A stretch of DNA of 64,000 nucleotides, taken from an uncultured Prevotella sp. GTDB taxonomy: Bacteria; Bacteroidota; Bacteroidia; Bacteroidales; Bacteroidaceae. The notes beneath the pieces were generated by a model. It was not told where the DNA came from, did no database searches, and was given only the letters and a program-made list of their open reading frames with translations. The DNA lies in contig CAMNPN010000030.1 of NCBI GenBank assembly GCA_946548085.1, forward strand, positions 1-64,000. Reading direction: 5' to 3'. Position numbers and translations under genes: made by a program. Below, piece after piece: positions 54,801 to 63,486 of the stretch; position 1 is the stretch's first letter, and the number at the start of each line of letters is the position of its first letter.

Positions 54801-57639
54801 GTCGTTGGCTCATTCTGATCAGTTTAAATTGGATGTAGACATAGAAAGTTCTATCCCAGAGAAAGAATTCTATTTCGTGGCCGAGCCGATAGAATCACAG
54901 TTGGATATCGGGTCAGGTTTCTTCCAAGATGTCTGTAACGCGATGGAATTTAAGTTTATCTGGGACAACAAGGCTAACCTACCCATGCTGAAGATAGGCT
55001 TCGATGACGTGGAGTATCCTGAGGACTATACTGAGCAGGTGGTTCGTGTAGGTATGGAACAGTTGGACAAGATGATGGATAGCGGCTATAAACTACATAT
55101 CCCCCTGAGTGACTATTATGACAAAGACAAGGGGGCGGATAGTTCTATAGAGTTCGATGATAACAAGTTATTTATCACCGAGACCAACGATCCGACTTTC
55201 CCCATTGACGGTAATAATAAACTGACCGAACCAGTAGTCTTTGCTTACGTAGTCAATCCTGATGGCACAGATGGCGACGGTACTGTTCATGTGACCAATG
55301 ATCGAATGTTCCTACCGCTTGACCTGAAAGCATTCAAAGACGACAACTCCAATCCCTACCAATTCCATGAGGGTTACTACTACGAAATAGCAGGTCAGTA
55401 TTATGATGCGACTCATAGGTCATCTTCTTCAGGAACGAGGAAACTGTGTCGACAGGATCTGTTCTTCATTCTGAAAGTGGTGCCGAAGTATGTTACCTGG
55501 GAGTCGCAATTGATAGCAGAAAACTATTATAATGCCAACTGGTGTCATGATGAGAACTGGCTGCGTTCGAAGAAGGCCGATATCTATAAGAGTGACTATA
55601 AAGACAACGGTGAGATAGACAGTAGGCTGACTGAGCATCCGGGCTTCGTGCCGATGAAGTTTACCTATGTCACCATACCTGGTGGAAACCATGTGCCCGA
55701 CTTGAATAATCTGGAGCAGAAGGAGACTACAGGTAGTGCCCAGACTGGTGGTTATCTGATATATGCGAACAATACGATGATTACCAATACGAGTCCGACG
55801 AATGCAAGTCATGATTATAGTAGCTACTCGACGGATGCAGGCGGTAACATCAAGTACGACATGATGGTGCGCTACGGAACGGATTCGGAAGGTGAAGGCT
55901 GTAAAGGTCACAACCATCGAACTTCAGGGCGAACTACTTGGGATCGTACGGGTTCTAAGAAACCGAAAGATGCCGTGAAGGTGTTCGACGTAGAGAAGTA
56001 TATGGGTAACATCTGTAAGGAGATCTACTTTAAGCCAGGAGCCGAGTTGATTCACCAGGAGCGTCTGCACTACGAAAAAGCATGGGTGGAGAAAGAACTT
56101 GTGGCCAACAAGTGGTATCTGGCAGCCAGTCCGCTGAAGGCTACCTATGCAGGAGATATGTATGTGCCTTATTCTTCGGATGCCAAAGTGAATGGTCGTC
56201 AGGAGACAGAGGCATTTAAGGATATCAACTTTGACACTAACCTTGGCTATAGCCGCACAAAGTATCCTATTTATCAGCGGTCGTGGGGCCTTGACTCGAA
56301 GGTCTATACGAAGACCAACGACGTGAGGGCAAGCAGTTATGCTGCTCAGCTCGGCTTTGCTGGCGTCACGTCGGATATGGCGGAGTGGAGTCATGCATAT
56401 AATGATGTACAGGTACCTTATAATATTAAGAATGGCTTCTCAATTCGAGCCCATAAGAAAGATCAGAAATATTTGGATAAGAACGTTTCGGCACTGATTC
56501 GTCTTCCGAAGAAAGATACTAGTTACGACTATTATCAGTGGGATAACACTTCTCCGGCATCGGGTAAACTGACACAGGAAGTCAGCAAACCTAACGCTGA
56601 TTATGCGCAATTGTTGTATGACTTCAACAGTTCTACTAAGGCTACAGTTAGGCAGATAACTTTGTCGCTTAGTGACATGCAGTCACAGTCGGATGGTGAA
56701 TATACTTACTACTTGGTGGGTAATCCGTTGGTATCAGCTATCAACATGGGCTTGTTCTTTGCCTCTAATCCGGCATTCGAGAAGACTTATTATACTTATG
56801 AAGCGAATACACTGACAACAGTTGATGCGACTAAAACTCCATCAGCTACACAGAAGAATATCATTAAGCCGACACAAGCTTTCTTCTTGAAGGGTAAGCC
56901 TGGAGTGGTGCCTGAGAGTGTTGTATTCAATACGGATATGATGACCGATGGTAATTATGAGAATGGCACTGCTTATAATGGCAACAATCCTTCTCGCACC
57001 AGGGCACTGACGCTGAAGGCTACAAACGATGGCGGCAGCTCGACGGCGAGCGTGAACCTGAGCGAGGCGGCCTCGGACGGCTATGCGGCTGAGGAGGATG
57101 CTACGACGCTGTTCGACTCGAACCTGAGCGACGTGCCGGTGGTGTACACCGTGGCAGGCAACAAGGCCGTGAGCATCGACACAAGGCCGGCAATCGATAT
57201 CGTGCCCTTCGGCGTGGCATGTGTCGCTTCGAATGAACTGGTCAGCGTGAAGCTCTCGTGGAGTGAGGAGCGTGGAGTGAACCGCCTCTACGTGCTCGAC
57301 GCTGTGACGGGCGAGATGACAGAGGTGACAGACGGACAGTCGCTCAGCGTGCAGCCGAACGACTATGGTCGCTACTTCCTGACCACCCGCGGCAACCTGA
57401 CAGCTATCCGTGAGGCCACGGCAAAGGGTATCGTGGTGAGCGTCAGGAACAAGACGGTGACGGTGCGCAGCTCGGAGCCGTTGACGACGGTGCGTGTGAT
57501 GACTACCGGCGGCAACGTGGTGAGCAGCCTGAGCAACTGTGGCACGGAGGCTTCTATACCGATGGCCATCGGCGGCGTCTATCTCGTGGAGGCTCAGACG
57601 GCCAATAACAAGAAGACGATGAAGGTGATGGTAAAGTAG
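48835..57639 (+). CDS. Giant secreted surface protein 2 with T9SS-type C-terminal domain
   Basis: The protein has 2934 residues from the ATG at 48835 (48838 is equally possible). A long basic Ser/Arg-rich region of about 50 residues precedes the hydrophobic signal core (LVLTLAVLLAGGNAAWG). Six related modules follow, marked by YARIYVTD (241), FARWYVRH (402), YGRFFVVD (567), YVKWYVVD (711), YARWYITD (864) and YIRWYNWN (1043). From about 1500 it follows giant protein 1: YFLYIDASDES (1565), NANWCHDENW (2235), NKWYLAASPLKA (2426), YYLVGNPL (2624). The end (VRVMTTGGNVV, GGVYLVEAQ, KTMKVMVK) fits a T9SS sorting domain. The last 640 bp are GC-rich. No enzyme motif is seen; a surface adhesin or stalk is the likely role. 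Confidence 0.7.
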   Translation: MMNLRSLVTSESTTQNRSGHGIIRKGRVASSRRFIAHPSHRLSASLSHWLSVSRLVLTLAVLLAGGNAAWGDEVELWSNSTGAQQVELSSATITANWPSSIESNSSLRIYTQDNGFQYIATAWNKSSPFFENSWNLQAGNYYNSDESCYDIPFSACVSNVVDLLKNTGFVVQIAGWGTQLITKISVYTPSAVVDPFLNTAKSGVVPGSGSAEKNKTTDAYGDFTLSAANSVTDFTNITNVKYARIYVTDASGKKLDYDTKADGSNNLLEVTGGQAAGNSKKNGLYVYNGGSNLVLSGITVKLNAGVGNLKKYKVVALLSADASANATGNTVNVEPQWDYEYTYTFTYPVEERIVYVPAELNSTSEFTGDYVALKYFTETLDFFGIPANTDSYARAGGMNGNWFARWYVRHKDGTPQTLGSGLEQHATEWRGSMSYANNKFEAQTGNGVHFSGTSVYNGSFSEGNNQQWAIAGMLGYFVVYRPSSVTDFSNYEVVFETTDECDSEDPIIKLRYIFKFTPPIIFEYDGEIANKSAIKQTLDARNSTSVIIDWTDSEKTTDAMTTTGALYGRFFVVDENGDAVDPTSDVHKLTVSGGTLCEKKASGYYIYNNGEGITIPTVTLSSTDAITKYQVKCWFATATTGVAFDDVITTKMTEEPDITNEYTYSSRKPDPTTKMIDREMNWSKVSMRADASTTDPSTDWDTTWDELSLGQYVKWYVVDGTTVLPLELGTERKSGTWVMKADNYTVADNVAVLTGEKPFDSWNAAWGRPHIYAPEGKKYDEVKNCKVICEVCEEASATATPNVRYTFSIIKGFEAENINAVETIEVNTLYDDVNRQVSPVLFGNLDDLNAKLGDNASKLTGENTYARWYITDENDDRLTDLTDWTFTNTAYTAIGEYGWYRTPLGTTVDASLDPTITLPVGYDYKNCRVVCVVTTDKTGINMPTNEPEDMEVKYVFIPYVLDPDNFKFVHYRGVNNEDYVTMGSDVVRSYEPNGETVFMTGSGIRQSVHTVEYDIYVKEDGMALLELPFQDAWTGGNSNEPREYIRWYNWNTDYAVDGLTEGRLAPLNTTPDINSTTPEHALLKDRMVDNGRSRGLMAWFLDREGYANHTVDSEHLFGGGDSYHSEWFITPNKTNVSVTKFFRPDDTSWTQTDVACDVSRYRDGMNTTTYDLEHEPTLSVRYIWHIHPAEEIADKIKNSLTVKDDGLHPLEDGGVISLGLKGGQAMANLHTELQDIDDYYFYGYDESAKTWGATMYRAENLMWRVYTPDMQYYHDFYASDIKFLDKNTNSGYDHDIQTYTNRKVYTEAELADDPVAKQLAIEYPTGMYTRFFKFVVGEYSSEKENVFKRAINPDIYWLSEVEFTPVNGGAKKKYSFVSGEVVPIFAYVTNKDNSAKAPVLRSDIKLEEGSQPVLFGDLKTNNKYKERNQEWLENNMKHVGTITFDPPTGVSKYGFTEVSLPDGNFNTPTNPVDNMYNRTLPTGAGRYGFCYPQLRKQSQVFTYAGITPFHGEYGLFKTKGGQAFDDGTKDQKKVGSGETETYYCWYENGVLNDRTYVETNGAKSGYFLYIDASDESRAITSIPFEADLCAGSSIVVTAAVANMTGYTYFNGGDDKLAASPQVLFKLYGVSTSGQKKLLESFTSGDFNSVGATQRVEWYQVYAKAVLSGDVADSYTNYELEVSNYCDNTDGADYAIDDVRVYTQSTKVLAVVTNNLCDNRDVSKLKITLNADDVLRQLGNPSSTPGKNLFYRIFKRSDDDNHTIRELEAMKGANFYSDGANGDAYGVVSFDYNSSTDYPPELPTGVTSGFYKVGETLYFQLDEREFPLAAAQKYFVSVYSVRAERPGHTESETEQATGWGCPYVGNECTIYSNDFIPKRMFLALKEGDAVTDGHISVSCTTAGGTDEHNYTLVLKVPNVYGGVDDYEGMIHYDFFKGTREEFLAAEEGGVTLHEALESFRTSYSTGDYTASTLPGDAPQVIKTYVTNGKLSLAHSDQFKLDVDIESSIPEKEFYFVAEPIESQLDIGSGFFQDVCNAMEFKFIWDNKANLPMLKIGFDDVEYPEDYTEQVVRVGMEQLDKMMDSGYKLHIPLSDYYDKDKGADSSIEFDDNKLFITETNDPTFPIDGNNKLTEPVVFAYVVNPDGTDGDGTVHVTNDRMFLPLDLKAFKDDNSNPYQFHEGYYYEIAGQYYDATHRSSSSGTRKLCRQDLFFILKVVPKYVTWESQLIAENYYNANWCHDENWLRSKKADIYKSDYKDNGEIDSRLTEHPGFVPMKFTYVTIPGGNHVPDLNNLEQKETTGSAQTGGYLIYANNTMITNTSPTNASHDYSSYSTDAGGNIKYDMMVRYGTDSEGEGCKGHNHRTSGRTTWDRTGSKKPKDAVKVFDVEKYMGNICKEIYFKPGAELIHQERLHYEKAWVEKELVANKWYLAASPLKATYAGDMYVPYSSDAKVNGRQETEAFKDINFDTNLGYSRTKYPIYQRSWGLDSKVYTKTNDVRASSYAAQLGFAGVTSDMAEWSHAYNDVQVPYNIKNGFSIRAHKKDQKYLDKNVSALIRLPKKDTSYDYYQWDNTSPASGKLTQEVSKPNADYAQLLYDFNSSTKATVRQITLSLSDMQSQSDGEYTYYLVGNPLVSAINMGLFFASNPAFEKTYYTYEANTLTTVDATKTPSATQKNIIKPTQAFFLKGKPGVVPESVVFNTDMMTDGNYENGTAYNGNNPSRTRALTLKATNDGGSSTASVNLSEAASDGYAAEEDATTLFDSNLSDVPVVYTVAGNKAVSIDTRPAIDIVPFGVACVASNELVSVKLSWSEERGVNRLYVLDAVTGEMTEVTDGQSLSVQPNDYGRYFLTTRGNLTAIREATAKGIVVSVRNKTVTVRSSEPLTTVRVMTTGGNVVSSLSNCGTEASIPMAIGGVYLVEAQTANNKKTMKVMVK

Positions 57640-57709
57640 TTTACAGTTTACAGTTTACGGTTTACGGTTTACAGTTTACGGTTTACTGTTTACAGTTTAC
57701 GGTTTACAG
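57640..57709. repeat. TTTACGG/TTTACAG heptamer array
   Basis: Ten consecutive 7-bp units begin at the stop codon of giant gene 2. Confidence 0.9.
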
Positions 57710-57711
57710 AT

Positions 57712-57746
57712 GGCGGCGGAATTGAAAGATTCTGCCGCTTTTGTTT
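57712..57746 (+). terminator. Terminator after giant gene 2
   Basis: GCGGCGGAAT and ATTCTGCCGC pair around TGAAAG and are followed by TTTTGTTT. Confidence 0.7.
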
Positions 57747-57767
57747 GGCGGTTTCAGGAAAATGGTG

Positions 57768-57775
57768 TATCTTTG
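57768..57775 (+). promoter_or_regulatory. -7 box TATCTTTG for the Rpn nuclease gene
   Basis: A perfect TAnnTTTG match 27 bp before the ATG at 57803. Confidence 0.7.
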
Positions 57776-57802
57776 CAGCGTTAAATCTACAATCAAAGTA
57801 TT

Positions 57803-58855
57803 ATGGAAACAAAAGGTAACAAGAAAACGAAAGGAGCAGTGATGATTAACGAGAAGTATGTGCGATTTGACTGGGCCGTGAAGCGGATGCTTCGCGACAA
57901 GGCTAATTTTGATGTGCTCGAAGGGCTGATAACCGTGCTCTTGGGGGAGAAGATCACGATAGAGGAGATTCTGGAGAGCGAAGGCAATCAGGATGCTGTC
58001 GATGACAAGTTCAACCGTGTCGACATCAAAGCGAAGGACTCCGAGGGGCGCATTATCATCGTGGAGGTCCAACTGACGACTCAACTGTTCTATCTGGAAC
58101 GTATCCTCTACGGTGTGGCAAAGGCCATCACGGAGCATATCTCTCTCGGGCAGCGCTATAGCGAGGTGAAGAAGGTGTATTCTATCAACATCCTCTATTT
58201 CGACCTCGGACAGGGGTCTGACTATCTCTATCATGGCAGGAATTCCTTTGTCGGCGTGCATACCGGTGACACACTCAAGATAAATGTCAAGGAGGATAAT
58301 GTCATCAGGATGAAAACACCAGAGGAGGTGTTCCCGGAATACTTCCTGATTCGTGTGAACGAGTTTAACAAGGTGGCTTCGACACCGCTGGAAGAGTGGC
58401 TGGACTATCTGAAGAACGGACGTATCAAGGACAATACGACGACTCCGGGACTGGCCGAGGCTCGTAAGAAACTGCAGTATCTGCAGATGACTCGTGCCGA
58501 CCAGATTGCTTATGAGCGGCACCTGGATGCCGTCATGGTGCAGAATGACTCTTTTGACGCAGCAAGACTGGAGGGCCGGGCTGAGGGCCTGGAAATGGGA
58601 CGCCTCGAAGGAATGGCTGCCGGTCGTGCGGAAGGGATGGCTGCCGGTCGTGCGGAAGGGATGGCTGCCGGTCGTGCAGAAGGGATGGCTGCCGGTCGTG
58701 CAGAAGGGATGGCTGCCGGTCGTGCAGAAGGAATGGCTGCCGGTCGTTCTGAAGAAAAGACAACAATTGCAAGAAACTTGAAACAAATGGGATTGTCGAC
58801 CGTTGAGATAGAAAAAGCGACAGGGCTTAAGTCTGAAGAAATCGACAAACTGTAG
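57803..58855 (+). CDS. Rpn-family PD-(D/E)XK nuclease (transposase-like) with variable C-terminal repeat
   Basis: The 350-residue protein belongs to the PDDEXK_2/Rpn group: KYVRFDWAVKRML and VLLGE at the N-terminus, nuclease core D74 in FNRVDIKAKDS and E88-V-Q90 in IIIVEVQ, then LFYLERILYG. Such proteins cut DNA, promote recombination, and some act in phage defence. Residues about 269-316 are six 8-residue copies of EGMAAGRA encoded by a 24-bp tandem repeat. The end (MGLSTVEIEKATGLKSEEID) is a small helix-turn-helix-like motif. An in-frame ATG at 58535 (MVQNDSFD) could start an internal 106-residue product, as reported for intragenic Rpn antitoxins. Confidence 0.8.
   Translation: METKGNKKTKGAVMINEKYVRFDWAVKRMLRDKANFDVLEGLITVLLGEKITIEEILESEGNQDAVDDKFNRVDIKAKDSEGRIIIVEVQLTTQLFYLERILYGVAKAITEHISLGQRYSEVKKVYSINILYFDLGQGSDYLYHGRNSFVGVHTGDTLKINVKEDNVIRMKTPEEVFPEYFLIRVNEFNKVASTPLEEWLDYLKNGRIKDNTTTPGLAEARKKLQYLQMTRADQIAYERHLDAVMVQNDSFDAARLEGRAEGLEMGRLEGMAAGRAEGMAAGRAEGMAAGRAEGMAAGRAEGMAAGRAEGMAAGRSEEKTTIARNLKQMGLSTVEIEKATGLKSEEIDKL
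58607..58750 (+). repeat. 24-bp coding tandem repeat, six copies
   Basis: Units of GAAGGGATGGCTGCCGGTCG plus TGCR differ at only a few third positions (GGA/GGG, GCG/GCA); the last unit ends TCT. Copy-number changes keep the frame. Confidence 0.95.
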
Positions 58856-58937
58856 ACGGTAATGAATGTGTCGGGATGATCAGATGACTGACAAGTTGTC
58901 ATACTGGTAGCGATTGGCACAGTTTTAGCAGAGTAAT

Positions 58938-58971
58938 AGGCGGAATGGTTGAAAGACCGTTCCGCCTGTAG
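58938..58971 (+). terminator. Terminator after the Rpn gene
   Basis: Perfect 12-bp arms AGGCGGAATGGT and ACCGTTCCGCCT around TGAAAG. The T tail is weak. Confidence 0.65.
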
Positions 58972-58974
58972 TAT

Positions 58975-59071
58975 TGTTTACGGTTTACAGTTTACAGTTT
59001 ACGGTTTACAGTTTACGGTTTACAGTTTACGGTTTACAGTTTACAGTTTATAGTTTAAAGTTTAAAGTTTT
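58975..59071. repeat. Heptamer array upstream of groES
   Basis: About 13 units of TTTACGG, TTTACAG, TTTATAG and TTTAAAG fill the leader up to 16 bp before the groES ATG. No CIRCE element and no TAnnTTTG box is visible in the 232-bp gap. Confidence 0.9.
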
Positions 59072-59087
59072 AAAATAAAAAAGTATT

Positions 59088-59360
59088 ATGAACATCAAAC
59101 CATTAGCAGACCGCGTGCTGGTATTGCCCGCACCGGCAGAAGAGAAGATCGGTGGTATCATCATTCCTGATACCGCAAAAGAGAAACCCCTACACGGAAC
59201 CATCAAGGCCGTTGGCCAGGGTACGAAAGACGAGCAGATGATCCTGAAGGCAGGCGACGAGGTGCTCTACGGCAAGTACAGTGGCACGGAACTCGAGTTC
59301 GAGGGTGAGAAGTATCTGATGATGCGCCAAAGTGACGTACTTGCAGTGATTGAAAAGTAA
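59088..59360 (+). CDS. groES: Co-chaperonin GroES
   Basis: This 90-residue protein forms the heptameric lid of the GroEL chamber. It has the usual start [20 protein letters not shown], the mobile loop [17 protein letters not shown], and the roof and C-terminal strands ([28 protein letters not shown]). It is shorter than most by only a few residues. It lies directly before groEL, separated by an unusual 100-bp heptamer array rather than the common short spacer. Confidence 0.97.
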   Translation: MNIKPLADRVLVLPAPAEEKIGGIIIPDTAKEKPLHGTIKAVGQGTKDEQMILKAGDEVLYGKYSGTELEFEGEKYLMMRQSDVLAVIEK

Positions 59361-59364
59361 ATTG

Positions 59365-61092
<1,728 letters not shown>

Positions 61093-61153
61093 TCTGTGTA
61101 TCAGATTGTATGCGAAAAATGATACATTTTTGCTAAGCAAAGATAACAAATTG

Positions 61154-61185
61154 AGGGATGGATGATTGAATCCATCCCTTTTTTG
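61154..61185 (+). terminator. Terminator after groEL
   Basis: Arms AGGGATGGAT and ATCCATCCCT around 6 nt, followed by six T. Confidence 0.85.
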
Positions 61186-61250
61186 ATGGATTTTGTTCGC
61201 ACACACCGCTTTTTTATGCTAAAATGCTTGGTGACGATTCAAAAACATTG

Positions 61251-61258
61251 TATCTTTG
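61251..61258 (+). promoter_or_regulatory. -7 box TATCTTTG without a following gene
   Basis: A perfect TAnnTTTG match; the next 140 bp hold no protein-like frame but end in a terminator, which points to a small RNA. Confidence 0.65.
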
Positions 61259-61264
61259 CATCGC

Positions 61265-61403
61265 AAAGTAAAACAGATACTTCCTGCACAATAGTATTAG
61301 ACGCATTTGAGTAAAAGATATTTTTTTGATTTGTTTTAGTAGATTAGTTTTTAAGTAGTTTGTTTTTGGGAACCGGTTGTCGGGAGACATCCGGTTTTTT
61401 TTT
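61265..61403 (+). ncRNA. Candidate small RNA, about 140 nt
   Basis: The transcript would begin about 7 nt after the box 61251-61258 and end at a hairpin AACCGG-TTGTC-GGGA-GACAT-CCGGTT (61371-61396) with nine T behind it. The body is AT-rich with U-runs and no open frame of note. It lies in the 384-bp gap between groEL and the kinase gene. I cannot assign it to a known RNA family; it could also be an attenuated leader for the downstream gene, which however has its own promoter at 61461. Confidence 0.5.
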
Positions 61404-61460
61404 ATATAATATGTAAACAACTTTAACAACTAATACAACTTATTTCTCGATTTTTTGTCG

Positions 61461-61468
61461 TATCTTTG
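61461..61468 (+). promoter_or_regulatory. -7 box TATCTTTG, very close to the start codon
   Basis: A perfect TAnnTTTG match ending 8 bp before the ATG at 61477, which predicts a leaderless or nearly leaderless mRNA. Confidence 0.65.
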
Positions 61469-61476
61469 CAGGCGAT

Positions 61477-63012
61477 ATGCAGAAACTCATAGAACTCTAC
61501 AAGCAGTGGAAAGGTGCGGAGCCCGCCAACGTCAGTCAGATACCTGGCGGTGGCAGCAATAGGACCTATTTCAGACTGACGGACCAGAACGGGCAGTCCG
61601 TGGTTGGTGTCATCGGTACGAGTCGTGACGAAGACCATGCTTTCATCTATCTCACCGAGCATTTCTCCAAGCGGAAGTTGCCTGTTCCGAGGATCCTGGC
61701 AGCCAGCGACGACCAGTTGCGCTATCTGCAGACCGACCTCGGCTCTCTCTCCCTCTTCGATGCCGTCAGAGGCGGTCGTGAGGCCGGAGGACGCTATACG
61801 TTGAAGGAGCAGGAACTGCTGAAGCGCACCATCCGTGAGTTACCGAACATCCAGATCCGTGGTGCCGTCGGCTTGGACTTCTCCAATTGTTATCCGCAGG
61901 CAGAGTTCGATCAGGACTCGGTGCTCTTCGACCTGAACTATTTCAAATATTGTTTCCTGAAAGCCACCGAACTCGACTTCCACGAACTGAAGTTGGAGGC
62001 CGATTTCCGGCTTTTTGCCAAGGACCTGACGGCAGAGTCGGCGGATGCATTCCTCTATCGTGACTTCCAGGCTCGCAATGTGATGCTTGACCACGAGGGC
62101 CGTCCTTATTTTATTGACTATCAGGGAGGGCGCAAGGGACCTTTCTATTATGATCTGGCCTCGTTCCTCTGGCAGGCGTCAGCAAAGTATCCGCATAAGT
62201 TGCGCCGTGAACTGGTCTACGAATACTATAACTCACTGAAGAATTATATCGAGGTGCCGCCAGTAAGACACTTCGTGAAACGACTCTCGCTGTTTGTGCT
62301 CTTCCGGACGTTACAGGTGTTGGGGGCATACGGCTTCCGGGGTTATTTCGAACAGAAGAAGCATTTCATCGAGTCTATCCCGCCGGCCATTCAGAACCTC
62401 AGGGAACTGCTGGCCAGTTCGTCGGTATTCCACTATCCCCATCTGATGGAGATTCTCCGACAGTTGACCGAACTGCCACAGTTCCAGCAGATTGAGACGA
62501 TTGCCAGTCGTGCCGACGGATACAAGACGACAGACCAGAATCCCTATAAGGCCCATCCTCAGGACGGACCGGCTACGTTCTCGAAGTACGATGCCCAGGG
62601 CCCGCTGGTGGTGAAGGTGTATAGTTTCTCTTACCGCAAGGGTATTCCAGAGGATGAGAGTGGTAATGGCGGTGGCTATGTGTTCGACTGCCGCAGTACC
62701 CATAACCCCGGCCGTTATGAGCCGTACAAGAAACTGACGGGTCTTGACGAGCCGGTCATCCGATTCCTGGAAGACGATGGCGAGATTCTGACCTTCCTCG
62801 ACTCGGTGTATAAGCTTGCCGATGCCCATGTGCGCCGTTATATCCAGCGTGGATTCACATCGCTGATGTTCTCCTTCGGTTGTACGGGCGGTCAGCACCG
62901 TTCGGTGTATTGCGCCCAGCATCTGGCGGAACATATCCATGAGAAGTTCGGAGTCGAGGTGCGCATCTGTCACCGGGAGCAGGGCATCTCAAAGACGCTG
63001 GAGAGAGAGTAG
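61477..63012 (+). CDS. Aminoglycoside-phosphotransferase-like sugar kinase fused to a RapZ C-terminal domain
   Basis: The protein has 511 residues. Residues about 1-330 form an APH-type kinase: PGGGSNRTYFRL (nucleotide loop), the catalytic loop YRDFQARNVML (Asp for base, Asn for Mg) and FIDYQGGRKGPFYYDLASFL. This pattern fits AmgK-like kinases that phosphorylate MurNAc/GlcNAc at C1. Residues about 370-511 are a RapZ C-terminal domain (VYSFSYRKGIP, FDCRSTHNPG, FGCTGGQHRSV, ICHRE), the part that in E. coli RapZ senses glucosamine-6-phosphate and binds small RNA. The next but one gene is a MurU-like nucleotidyltransferase, so a cell-wall sugar salvage route (kinase plus uridylyltransferase) is likely. 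What the RapZ part does here is inference. Confidence 0.8.
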   Translation: MQKLIELYKQWKGAEPANVSQIPGGGSNRTYFRLTDQNGQSVVGVIGTSRDEDHAFIYLTEHFSKRKLPVPRILAASDDQLRYLQTDLGSLSLFDAVRGGREAGGRYTLKEQELLKRTIRELPNIQIRGAVGLDFSNCYPQAEFDQDSVLFDLNYFKYCFLKATELDFHELKLEADFRLFAKDLTAESADAFLYRDFQARNVMLDHEGRPYFIDYQGGRKGPFYYDLASFLWQASAKYPHKLRRELVYEYYNSLKNYIEVPPVRHFVKRLSLFVLFRTLQVLGAYGFRGYFEQKKHFIESIPPAIQNLRELLASSSVFHYPHLMEILRQLTELPQFQQIETIASRADGYKTTDQNPYKAHPQDGPATFSKYDAQGPLVVKVYSFSYRKGIPEDESGNGGGYVFDCRSTHNPGRYEPYKKLTGLDEPVIRFLEDDGEILTFLDSVYKLADAHVRRYIQRGFTSLMFSFGCTGGQHRSVYCAQHLAEHIHEKFGVEVRICHREQGISKTLERE

Positions 63013-63103
63013 TTTACGGTTTACAGTTTACGGTTTACGGTTTACGGTTTACAGTTTACAGTTTATAGTTTATAGTTTAGAGTTTAGAGTTTACGGTTTA
63101 CAG
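63010..63103. repeat. Heptamer array before the small lipoprotein gene
   Basis: About 13 units of TTTACGG, TTTACAG, TTTATAG and TTTAGAG fill the whole gap from the kinase stop to the ATG at 63106. Confidence 0.9.
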
Positions 63104-63105
63104 AT

Positions 63106-63474
63106 ATGAAGAAGATTAATGTTTTGATGGCCTGTGGGCTACTTGCCCTCACGTTGGCATCGTGCTCGACGAAGCAGCGGGCATTGGATCAGCTGGAGAG
63201 CTTCTCCACGGAGTTGCGCGACCACAGTCGGTACTACGACCTGAAGGACTGGGAGGATGCCGGCAAGAAGTTTGTGAAGATCTCGAAGAGTGTGAAGAAG
63301 CACGAGCTCGACTACACGCCAGCCGAGAAGGCCCGTATCGGAAAACTCGAGGGTGAGTGTGCCGGCTATATGGCCCGTGGCGCAAAAGACAACATCTCTG
63401 ACCGTCTGCGTGGCATTGTCAATGAGATCAAGGGAATCATCGAGGGCGTGGCAGGTGCCTTCGAAGGCATGTAG
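63106..63474 (+). CDS. Small lipoprotein of unknown function
   Basis: The 122-residue precursor has lipobox LASCS (Cys20). The mature part is helical and charged (RALDQLESFSTELRDHS, DWEDAGKKFVKISKSV, YTPAEKARIGKLEG) with an amphipathic C-terminal helix (NEIKGIIEGVAGAFEG). This is like a family of small Bacteroidales lipoproteins (possibly DUF6565; from memory). It sits between the kinase-RapZ gene and the MurU-like gene, 12 bp before the latter, and probably shares their transcript. A link to envelope upkeep is suggested only by context. Confidence 0.65.
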   Translation: MKKINVLMACGLLALTLASCSTKQRALDQLESFSTELRDHSRYYDLKDWEDAGKKFVKISKSVKKHELDYTPAEKARIGKLEGECAGYMARGAKDNISDRLRGIVNEIKGIIEGVAGAFEGM

Positions 63475-63486
63475 ACTACGGCCAGT

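Noticed and set aside
34491..57639. An integrated mobile element carrying the cargo genes
   Set aside because: No transposase, integrase, target-site duplication or att-like direct repeat was found around Fic or the DUF2335 pair; the palindromes are the only repeated landmarks.
58607..58750. 24-bp repeats considered as a CRISPR array
   Set aside because: The repeats are directly joined with no spacers and encode an in-frame peptide repeat.
61214..61429. 71-codon minus-strand frame in the groEL-kinase gap
   Set aside because: Lys/Leu/Phe/Asn-rich translation of AT-rich DNA lying across the candidate small RNA terminator; no promoter.
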